Origin: a virus
DNA: 44,108 bases
IMG/VR virus record: IMGVR_UViG_3300045242_000058
Coordinates: 1-44,108 of that record
Direction: 5' to 3' (one strand)
The notes below the pieces were generated by a model that was not told where the DNA came from, did no database searches, and saw nothing but the letters and a program-made list of their open reading frames with translations. Positions 12,063-18,482 of the stretch are shown one piece after another; the first letter of the stretch is position 1; each line of letters begins with the position of its first letter. The translations under genes and the position numbers were made by a program.

Positions 12063-12287
12063 ATGGCTGACTGGCCCAAGCCGACATGGGAGCCGCTATG
12101 GTGTTCGTGCAAGGCGTGCGGCCATTGGTGGGACGACTGGCAGCCCTGCATGGTGCCGGTCGCCACCTGGGTCGCGCACATCAAGACGCTGCATTGCCCA
12201 GCGTGTGGCGCCAACCGCGGCAGGGTTATGCTGCGCACCAAGCCGCTGGATCAGAGGCCAGAGGCTACCATCGACAAGACCAGTTAG
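12063..12287 (+). CDS. Small zinc-ribbon protein
   Basis: A 74-residue protein with CSCKACGHWW near residue 14 and CPACGANRG near residue 45. The pairs are separated by a tryptophan-rich segment. It is probably a structural zinc fold. It is the fourth small cysteine-knuckle protein in this operon. Confidence 0.65.
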   Translation: MADWPKPTWEPLWCSCKACGHWWDDWQPCMVPVATWVAHIKTLHCPACGANRGRVMLRTKPLDQRPEATIDKTS

Positions 12288-12301
12288 CGGATGAAACCCC
12301 G

Positions 12302-12535
12302 GTGACCCCTGGTGAAGCCTACGCTCGCGGCACCCTGGTCAGGGTCATGGCCGACGGCACGCACCCATTTGTCGCTGGGCTCATCTTCGACCACGACACC
12401 CAGCGCGTCATCGTCGCCGCGCCGATCCTGCGGCATTTGATGGGCATCCACGCGGACAAGCTGCGCGCCGGGTTCAAGCGCCTCGGCTGGCGGGCGACGA
12501 TCGTGCGACGTGTAACGTCCACAAATGACGATTAG
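12302..12535 (+). CDS. Small early protein
   Basis: 77 residues from the GTG at 12302. It contains ARGTLVRVMADGTHPFVAGL and HLMGIHADKLRAGFKRLGWR, a plausible small alpha/beta fold. The GTG overlaps the stop of a four-codon frame (ATG at 12291), which may act as a coupling leader. No strong Shine-Dalgarno sequence is visible, and the family is not recognised. Confidence 0.55.
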   Translation: MTPGEAYARGTLVRVMADGTHPFVAGLIFDHDTQRVIVAAPILRHLMGIHADKLRAGFKRLGWRATIVRRVTSTNDD

Positions 12536-12562
12536 CGAGCTGTCGAAGGGGAGCATGTTGTG

Positions 12563-12757
12563 ATGGCGGAAACATCTGACGCCCCGGAGCAAATTATGCT
12601 AAAGGATTCGGGCTGCGCCCCTGGCTTAGAGGGGGTGGCGGGATCGGTTGCCTCCGATCCCGCTTATCCCGTGGGTCACGCGGCAAACAGAGTACTGGAG
12701 ATATCTGATGCCCGTAACGACCGGAACCGCGCGCACGAGAGCGCGCTGCAATCATGA
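12563..12757 (+). CDS. Small protein upstream of excisionase (putative)
   Basis: 64 residues, ending in an ATGA overlap with the excisionase gene. The composition is hydrophilic with no motif. The downstream coupling and the otherwise empty position support it. A GC stem-like segment lies in the middle of the gene, so part of this may instead be regulatory DNA. Confidence 0.4.
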   Translation: MAETSDAPEQIMLKDSGCAPGLEGVAGSVASDPAYPVGHAANRVLEISDARNDRNRAHESALQS

Positions 12758-13119
12758 TACCGCAACGCCCAGCGAGCGGCAACGAGCCGCGGTGGCTCAA
12801 CCCGGACAGTGCCGCCGCCTATATCGGCGTGCGCGTCGAGCGACTGCGTCCACTGGTCAAGGCGGGCAAGCTACCATCACCAAGCTATCACCTCGGGCCC
12901 AATCAGCCGCGCTTCGATCGGCTTGCGCTGGATCGAGTGTTCAGCGGGGAGGCCGGTAGCGGTGCGCAAGATACCAGCGCCATCTTCCAACGGGTTGCCG
13001 CCGACATCGCCTCTCGAGGACGGCTGGCAGATCAAGAGGCGCGTCCTGGCCGACGGAACCGTCAAGGAATACCGCTACGCCAAGCGCACGGCAAAGACGG
13101 GGCAGCCTCGGGCCGGTGA
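12754..13119 (+). CDS. Excisionase-like MerR-type HTH protein
   Basis: 121 residues. The N-terminal 65 carry an Xis-like winged helix: PRWLNPDSAAAYIGVRVERL, then LVKAGKLPSPSYHLGPNQPR, FDRLALDRVF. Such proteins bend attP DNA and turn integrase toward excision. The C-terminal part overlaps the integrase gene by 158 nt and is biased (R, G, Q), so it may have little function. It starts in ATGA coupling with the preceding gene and lies directly upstream of int, as expected for a recombination directionality factor. Confidence 0.65.
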   Translation: MIPQRPASGNEPRWLNPDSAAAYIGVRVERLRPLVKAGKLPSPSYHLGPNQPRFDRLALDRVFSGEAGSGAQDTSAIFQRVAADIASRGRLADQEARPGRRNRQGIPLRQAHGKDGAASGR

Positions 13120-14035
13120 CTCACTCGCTTCACTGATCGAAAACTACCAACGCAGTCCGAAGTGGCTGAAGCTGGCACCATCGACCAAGCAGATGTATGC
13201 GATCTATCTGCGCGAGCTTTTCCAGGCCGGCGATGCTGTCGTTGCAACGATCAGGCGCCGCGACATCATAGCAATTCGTGATTCGATCGCGGCTCGTCGC
13301 GGACATGGCGCGGCGCACGGGTTCATCAGAGCGGCGTCGGCGTTGTTCACCTGGGCGCGCAGGGCGGAATGGATCGAGTCCAGCCCCGTCACTGACGGCG
13401 CCGAGGACTTGGAGCGCGGTCACCTGCCGGCATGGACCATGGAGCAGGCGCAGATCGCAATGGAGCGGTTGCCGGAGCATCTGCGGCGGGTGGTCGTGCT
13501 GGCGCTCTATACCGCCGCGCGACGCACTGATCTCTGCTCGATGACGTGGTCAGCCTACGATGGAACCCACCTGACCTTCATGCCGCAGAAGACGCGGCGA
13601 CATCGCCACCCGGATGACCCACAGGTGGTGCCGTGCTGCGCGGCACTGAAGGCCGAGCTCGACGCCTGGCGGCGTGACGCAGTGGCTGGGATCGGCAATG
13701 CGACGATCTTGACCGACGCGCAAGGCAAGCCATGGAAGCCGACGCTGTTGTCTCACTATCTGCCGGCGGCCCTGGTCAAGATCGGCCTGTCGAATGAACT
13801 CAATGTGCACGGGCTTCGCAAATTGGCGGCGGTGCAGCTCGCCGAGGCGGGGTGGACAACCCACGAAATCGCCGCGGTCACCGGACACCATACGCTGGCG
13901 ATGGTGCAATTCTACACCGAGGCCGCGAACCGCAAACGGCTGGCGGATGCGGCGATGCAGCGCACGAAGGGCACCCTTCATGCGTTTCCCGGAACATTTC
14001 CCGCTCACGGGAAAGACGTCAAGGAAATCAGATAG
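12962..14035 (+). CDS. int: Tyrosine integrase
   Basis: 357 residues from the GTG at 12962, which has GGGGAGG about 8 nt upstream. The core-binding domain is at about 50-140 and the catalytic domain follows. The active site is complete: R187 in TAARRTDL, K210 in the MPQKTR beta hairpin, H283 and R286 in HGLRKLAA, H309 in TGHHTLAM and the nucleophile Y318 in QFYTEA. It is the last gene of the rightward early operon. The enzyme would join attP, probably in the AT-richer region just downstream, to a host attB. Longer in-frame readings upstream lie within the excisionase gene and look like shadow. Confidence 0.9.
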   Translation: MRKIPAPSSNGLPPTSPLEDGWQIKRRVLADGTVKEYRYAKRTAKTGQPRAGDSLASLIENYQRSPKWLKLAPSTKQMYAIYLRELFQAGDAVVATIRRRDIIAIRDSIAARRGHGAAHGFIRAASALFTWARRAEWIESSPVTDGAEDLERGHLPAWTMEQAQIAMERLPEHLRRVVVLALYTAARRTDLCSMTWSAYDGTHLTFMPQKTRRHRHPDDPQVVPCCAALKAELDAWRRDAVAGIGNATILTDAQGKPWKPTLLSHYLPAALVKIGLSNELNVHGLRKLAAVQLAEAGWTTHEIAAVTGHHTLAMVQFYTEAANRKRLADAAMQRTKGTLHAFPGTFPAHGKDVKEIR

Positions 14036-14046
14036 ATAATGCGAGC

Positions 14047-14091
14047 AATATTCGTTCAGATCAGATTACGTTACTGATTTCGCTGAATATT
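14047..14091. other. Possible attP region (AT-rich, inverted repeat)
   Basis: Just after int is a locally AT-rich stretch in an otherwise GC-rich genome. It contains inverted 7-mers AATATTC (14047-14053) and GAATATT (14085-14091). attP commonly lies beside int, and AT-rich bendable DNA is typical of arm/IHF sites. No core sequence or tRNA-gene fragment can be recognised. The 14036-14268 gap otherwise holds only the terminator described separately. Confidence 0.35.
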
Positions 14092-14167
14092 TCCCACAGG
14101 TGCCGGCCGCTTATGGACGTGGCCTCCGAGGCGTAGAGCGCCACGACAGGCCGGAATGGCAGGCATG

Positions 14168-14198
14168 AAAAAGGCCCCGGCGCGTGAGCACCGGGGCC
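14168..14198 (-). terminator. Intrinsic terminator of the leftward late operon
   Basis: GGCCCCGG (14173-14180) pairs with CCGGGGCC (14191-14198) around a 10-nt loop. On the minus strand the stem is followed by five T residues (plus-strand AAAAA at 14168-14172), the classic rho-independent form. It lies 70 nt after the last late gene and prevents late transcription from entering int. Confidence 0.8.
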
Positions 14199-14268
14199 AA
14201 GGAAGGTCTCGTACGGAGATGCAAATAGTCCCGTGCCGCACTATGCCACGGCGGCAGCTTCCCTCACA

Positions 14269-14379
14269 TCACAAGTCACCGTCATCGGACGGCGGGGGCG
14301 GCGCAGCGGCGTAGAGGACGGCCCAGACCAGCACGCCCCACACCACAACGAGCGCGACAGCCGCCAGGACGCAGATCAG
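14269..14379 (-). CDS. Small membrane protein, possible CTG start
   Basis: A 36-residue reading frame with one hydrophobic helix (CVLAAVALVVVWGVLVWAVL) and a proline-rich acidic tail. The only early start candidate is CTG at 14379, which overlaps the previous stop codon (CTGA) and has GGAGGA about 6 nt upstream. Conventional start codons occur only inside the helix. The very good Shine-Dalgarno placement argues for it. It is the last gene of the late operon and could belong to lysis. Confidence 0.4.
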   Translation of the reverse strand: MICVLAAVALVVVWGVLVWAVLYAAAPPPPSDDGDL

Positions 14380-14621
14380 GGTCGATCCTCCGGTTTCTCC
14401 GCGTCCAATCCGGCCCACACGTAGCCGATGCCTGGGCAGGTCAGAATCATCGCCGGCCCGACCGTCTCCCTGATTTGGTGGACGTGCGATCGCAGGCACG
14501 CCAGCGCCCGGAGCTTCCGGCGTTCCTCCGGCCAGAGCGCGGTGTGGAGTTCGTCGTACGCCACGACCTCGCCGGTCCGCGCGAGCAGCAGACTGACCAG
14601 TCGCGATTTGACACGGCCCAT
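14376..14621 (-). CDS. OmpR-type winged-helix DNA-binding domain protein
   Basis: An 81-residue protein that is essentially one Trans_reg_C (OmpR/PhoB-type) winged helix: SRLVSLLLARTGEVVAYDEL, LRSHVHQIRETVGPAMILTC, then GIGYVW at the wing. It has no receiver domain and no membrane segment. Such a stand-alone output domain could bind host or phage promoters. Its position at the end of the late operon, between two membrane-protein genes, is unusual. The ATG shares its A with the upstream stop codon (TGATG). Confidence 0.7.
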   Translation of the reverse strand: MGRVKSRLVSLLLARTGEVVAYDELHTALWPEERRKLRALACLRSHVHQIRETVGPAMILTCPGIGYVWAGLDAEKPEDRP

Positions 14622-15256
14622 CACCAGACGGCGAGACGCATCGCATGGTCCTCCATGACGAGCTTGGCCTGCGCCTCGGTGGTCAGGTCCGGCGGCTCCT
14701 GCCACGCGATGACCAGCGCCCCGACCATGACCCCAAACAGCGGGGGCACCTGAATCATGCACAGCCGGTCGATGTGATAGCGCGCCGCCGCGGCCGCGCC
14801 CTCGGCGTTCGGCGAGCCGGGATTGACGCTGAAACACGTCGGCTCGTTGCGCAGGAACTTCACCAAGAACGCGGGATCAGTCTGCTCGGAAATCGCCGGA
14901 TGCGGGCCCCCGAGCGGGATCCAGACATGACCGTCCTTATCCAGCCCGTCGCGCACGATCGCCACGTTGTCGCTCAGCCGGACCTCGAGGAGCATCACAC
15001 CGAAGGCGTGCGCGTCACGGATGATCACCGGCGCCGCCTGCGTGAACGCCTGCATGTCCAGATGCGGCGTCACCCGCCGCGCCAGGATGGCCTGGGCGAT
15101 CTGCGCACGCATTTCGTAGAGCGTGTAACCGATGCCGCCGACCACCATGATGGCGAGCAGCCCGACGACCTTCCAGGGGCGATCGAGGCCAGAGAGCAAC
15201 GCGGAAAGGAACCCCGCCGCGCCGCTATAATCCCGGCGCGGCGGATCGTCGGCCAT
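14621..15256 (-). CDS. Membrane-anchored protein near the end of the late operon
   Basis: A 211-residue protein with one membrane helix at about 29-47 (VVGLLAIMVVGGIGYTLYEM), then a helix and a soluble domain of about 150 residues ending in a hydrophobic beta segment (LFGVMVGALVIAW). The soluble part recalls a GAF-like sensor fold by its pattern, but I cannot confirm this. It lies after the tail-fibre genes, where related phages place lysis genes, yet it has neither holin nor endolysin motifs. Confidence 0.6.
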   Translation of the reverse strand: MADDPPRRDYSGAAGFLSALLSGLDRPWKVVGLLAIMVVGGIGYTLYEMRAQIAQAILARRVTPHLDMQAFTQAAPVIIRDAHAFGVMLLEVRLSDNVAIVRDGLDKDGHVWIPLGGPHPAISEQTDPAFLVKFLRNEPTCFSVNPGSPNAEGAAAAARYHIDRLCMIQVPPLFGVMVGALVIAWQEPPDLTTEAQAKLVMEDHAMRLAVW

Positions 15257-15257
15257 G

Positions 15258-16982
15258 TCAGTGGTTCGTCACGTAGGCCATCGACCACTTCCGCCGCGAG
15301 TAGCGGTCGCGAGTGGTGCTGGCCTGCATCTGGCTCAGCAGCCAGTCGTAGCACCCCGCCGCGCCATCGACGCCGGCGAGCGCTTCGAACGCCAGAGCGC
15401 CGAGGGCGTAGCTTGTGTACGTGATGTTGGCGGTGGCCGAGAAGGTGTTGGGGTCGTCGTAGGCGCACGGATCACCCAGACAGCGTTCGTTCATCTCCCA
15501 TGCGTCGGCCCAAGTGGTCACCGATAAGCCGGACGGACCCTCCCTCGTCATAAGCTGGTAGAGCGTCGGCACCGCACGCACCCAGCCCGATGTGCCTCCG
15601 GTCCTCGCTTTGGTGTCCTGAGCTTTCCACTCAAGGATCGGTAGCCAGTCGCTGTGCCCCATCGCCACAACCCAGCCGAGGACGCAACTGAGGAAATCCT
15701 CCTGCCACGGCGCGATGTAGGTCCCAGCCGGCGGCACTGACGTTGCCGAGCCGGGCGAGTTGACGGGCGTTTGCAGTATCCAAAGATCAGCGCATGGCAG
15801 TTCGCTGCCGTTGACGTAGCGGTCCATGAACCATTTCTTCTGGTCATCGAGACGCGCCTTGAACAAGGCTTTCGGCAACAGCCAGTCCGGTACATGGTCC
15901 GGCGTCACGGTCGCGGCCTGAACGAGTGACCGCAACGCCCATGCGACGGCCCTTATCGCATTGCCGAGACTGTAGTTCTGGCGCGCGCCTGGGCTCAGGC
16001 AGATGACGTTGTAGACCGCGCAGAATTGCAGCCACTCCAAATAGTAGGGATCGCCGGTCAGCAAGAACGGCGCGAAGCAGAAACTTCCCATGTGCGCGCT
16101 GTCGAGCACGACCGGGCTGTCAGCGGGGTTCTTCACGAGCGGATCACCGGTCGTCCCGTACATCGTGGCGTTGGGATAGGCGGTCCAATCGAGCGGCGCG
16201 TGGGTGTTCTCGTCGCGGAAATGCAGCGGGATCGACCCGCTGGCCTCTGCCTGCGCCAGCACCGAGGCCCATGCCACGTCGGAGCCGGTGCACAGAAACT
16301 CCGCCTGCGCTTCGGTGCACGCGCCGATCTCGTCGCGCTCTCCGGTCGAGGGGATGTACGCGGTGATCCCGGCGAGGTCCATCGGCCCGGCATACGTGCG
16401 CGGGGTCGATAGCGGAATGGCGCTGCCGAACAACGTCTCGCTGTAGGCCGGCAACATGGAGCCAAGGAAGCCGGCGGCCGGATAGATGATCGGCCTCGGC
16501 GCCGAGAACCAGCGCCAGCTATCGTTCCAGTAATGCGCCGGGACGTCGATCACCGCCAGCATCTCGCTGTCGCGCATGATGGTCGCGACATAGCCTTGCA
16601 TGTGCGCAGGCGCGCCGGTGAAGATTGACCCAAGCTCGAACACGACCTCGTCTCGCGGCGCCCCTCGGTCGCGGCGAAAGAAAACGCGGAACCCCGGCAG
16701 TTCTGGCAGCGTGCAAAGCACGCACCTCTGAATGAAATGGCCGCCAGGCTCCTCGTAGTCGCGCAAGGCCACGCCCGTCTCCTCATCAAAGACGTAGCTG
16801 GCGCCTTGATAATCGACGCGCACGCTGAGCGGGGTGGTGTCATCTTCCGGCGGTGGTGTCGGCTCGGGCGGATCAGGCGGCATGGCCGGCGTCAGCGTGA
16901 CCACCCCGGTGCCGATCATCGCCGCGCCGCCAACGATGCCGGTCACGGCGATCGTAAGTTGGTTCTCGATCGGATCGCTCAT
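15258..16982 (-). CDS. Large tail-associated protein with a probable alpha-toroid domain
   Basis: 574 residues from the ATG at 16982, with AAGGA about 8 nt upstream. An in-frame ATG at 17018 is an alternative. The N-terminus has a hydrophobic stretch (LTIAVTGIVGGAAMIGTGVV) and a proline-rich linker. A beta-rich domain follows (about 60-170), then a long helical part with GSFCFAPFLLTGDPYYLEWL, RAVAWALRSLVQAA and WQEDFLSCVLGWVVAMGHSD. That pattern suggests an (alpha/alpha) toroid like those of polysaccharide-active enzymes. Similar large proteins of unknown function occur near tail-fibre genes of other phages. Binding or degrading of a host surface glycan is an inference. No catalytic residues are assigned. 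Confidence 0.55.
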   Translation of the reverse strand: MSDPIENQLTIAVTGIVGGAAMIGTGVVTLTPAMPPDPPEPTPPPEDDTTPLSVRVDYQGASYVFDEETGVALRDYEEPGGHFIQRCVLCTLPELPGFRVFFRRDRGAPRDEVVFELGSIFTGAPAHMQGYVATIMRDSEMLAVIDVPAHYWNDSWRWFSAPRPIIYPAAGFLGSMLPAYSETLFGSAIPLSTPRTYAGPMDLAGITAYIPSTGERDEIGACTEAQAEFLCTGSDVAWASVLAQAEASGSIPLHFRDENTHAPLDWTAYPNATMYGTTGDPLVKNPADSPVVLDSAHMGSFCFAPFLLTGDPYYLEWLQFCAVYNVICLSPGARQNYSLGNAIRAVAWALRSLVQAATVTPDHVPDWLLPKALFKARLDDQKKWFMDRYVNGSELPCADLWILQTPVNSPGSATSVPPAGTYIAPWQEDFLSCVLGWVVAMGHSDWLPILEWKAQDTKARTGGTSGWVRAVPTLYQLMTREGPSGLSVTTWADAWEMNERCLGDPCAYDDPNTFSATANITYTSYALGALAFEALAGVDGAAGCYDWLLSQMQASTTRDRYSRRKWSMAYVTNH

Positions 16983-17017
16983 GCTATCGTTCCTTCCCAT
17001 GCCGCCGCTGACGCGCA

Positions 17018-17593
17018 TCACTTCGGCGGCTCGGTGTTCTGCGCCACGTTGGCCTGAGCCCGCAGACGCGTGATCTCGTCCTGCAATGCGAAGATCTGCG
17101 CCCGCAGTTGCACCTCAAGCTGGGCGACCAGATTGTCCGCATACCGCTTGGTCACAGCCCCGAGTGCGCTCGTTGGATCGCGCACCAGCGTGACCTCGCC
17201 GGTCGCCCGGCTGATCGTCATTGGCGTGTCGAGGTAGCCGCCCAGGTCGCTGTAGCGGCCGATGGTGAAATTCGCTCCGACGTTGTTGCCGGTCTCGGGG
17301 TCCATGTTGCCGGGCATCAGCGTCCAGCGCGTGTCGCCCGCAGCGCGTCCAGCGATCAATCGCTGACCGCCTACGTCATTGTCGAGGAATAGCTGCGACG
17401 GCCTGCCGCTACCGCCCTGGATGATCTCATACGTGCCGACTGTCAGCGGGCCGTTCAGTACGCCACCGCTGATTGGCAGGAAGGGGCCGGTAGGCGGCGA
17501 CGGTCCCCACTTCACGCCATCCCAACGGTAGGGCGCGCCAGAGTCCGATGTGACCGTGTCGCCAACGGCCGGGTTGTTGGGGAAATCAAACAT
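17018..17593 (-). CDS. Tail-fibre-like protein with C-terminal coiled coil
   Basis: 191 residues. It opens with a short module FDFPNNPAVGDTV...YRWDGVKW, also present at the start of the next upstream gene product. A beta-rich region follows (LPISGGVLNGPLTVG, a tail-fibre repeat pattern). The C-terminal 45 residues form a coiled coil (LVAQLEVQLRAQIFALQDEI) that would drive trimerisation. It overlaps its upstream neighbour by 8 nt. It is probably an accessory fibre or fibre-attachment protein. Confidence 0.65.
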   Translation of the reverse strand: MFDFPNNPAVGDTVTSDSGAPYRWDGVKWGPSPPTGPFLPISGGVLNGPLTVGTYEIIQGGSGRPSQLFLDNDVGGQRLIAGRAAGDTRWTLMPGNMDPETGNNVGANFTIGRYSDLGGYLDTPMTISRATGEVTLVRDPTSALGAVTKRYADNLVAQLEVQLRAQIFALQDEITRLRAQANVAQNTEPPK

Positions 17594-18482
17594 GGGGGAA
17601 CACCACGAGATAGGCGTGCACCAGCGTCAGCGTGTCGGTGCCGACCGCCAATGTGCCGTTGATGTTGATGTAGGTGTCGAGCGTCGTATCCACGGATGAC
17701 TGGATAGGTGGGTTGAGGCTGCTGCCGAAGGGCGCTAGGCCCGTAGTGTTCGGATAATATTGTGAGTTGGTCGCACCTGCGTTTCGTAGATACAGGATCA
17801 TATGCGTGCTTTGGAAACTGCTCGCGACAACCGTTGTGCCGCTGGTCACACCGCCGCTGGTCGAGCCAGCGACCCCAGTAAACCGCACGAGCAGCGACTT
17901 GTTGTTGGCGTTCCCGGTGTGGGTCCACAGGGTCTTTAACTCGGCAGCACCATTGGCCCCGAGCGTGTTGGCGGGGATCCGCAGCGCGGCAAGATTGGTT
18001 TCAGTCGTAACCCCGGTCACCGACACTGCGCCGGTTGTCGTCGCGACGTAAGGCCGCGCGTCGGCATAAGCCTTGGTCGCCGCGTCGTTCACCCCCGAAG
18101 GGCTGCCGAACAGCGTCAGCGGGCCGGTCATCGGCACACCGCCGGCCAGCGGGACGTAGCGGGCATCGGCAGCGGATTGCTGCAGGTAGCGCGTGTCGCC
18201 GCTCACCCATGCGGCGGCCAGCCGCACATAGGCGTTGGTGTCACTCGGCGCGTCGGGGATGTAGTGCGACGGGTTCGCCGCGTTGTAGGGCGTGTAGCCG
18301 AGCCCGAGCGCCACGTCGCCCTGCGTCAGCAGCACGTCTCCCTGGCGGGAGTTGAACGACGTGACGGTGCTGGGCGGCGGCGAGGCTGTCACCCATTTCG
18401 TGCCGTCCCAGCGGTAGTTCGCGCCATTGGCTCCGGTGAGAATGTCGCCAATGTTGGGAGTGTCGGGGAAATCGAAGGACAT
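17586..18482 (-). CDS. Tail-fibre protein
   Basis: 298 residues from the ATG at 18482, which overlaps the previous stop codon (TGATG). The N-terminal module SFDFPDTPNIGDIL...YRWDGTKW is shared with the smaller fibre-like protein downstream. It is followed by a collar-like segment FNSRQGDVLLTQGDVALGLG and typical fibre motifs (LQQSAADARYVPLAGG, MTGPLTL, DAATKAYAD). The C-terminal 150 residues are a Thr/Ser/Asn-rich beta domain, probably the receptor-facing head. Confidence 0.75.
   Translation of the reverse strand: MSFDFPDTPNIGDILTGANGANYRWDGTKWVTASPPPSTVTSFNSRQGDVLLTQGDVALGLGYTPYNAANPSHYIPDAPSDTNAYVRLAAAWVSGDTRYLQQSAADARYVPLAGGVPMTGPLTLFGSPSGVNDAATKAYADARPYVATTTGAVSVTGVTTETNLAALRIPANTLGANGAAELKTLWTHTGNANNKSLLVRFTGVAGSTSGGVTSGTTVVASSFQSTHMILYLRNAGATNSQYYPNTTGLAPFGSSLNPPIQSSVDTTLDTYININGTLAVGTDTLTLVHAYLVVFPHV

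Noticed and set aside
14036-14268. tRNA or tRNA fragment as attachment core
   Set aside because: No tRNA-like cloverleaf or T-loop sequence could be seen in the region after int.
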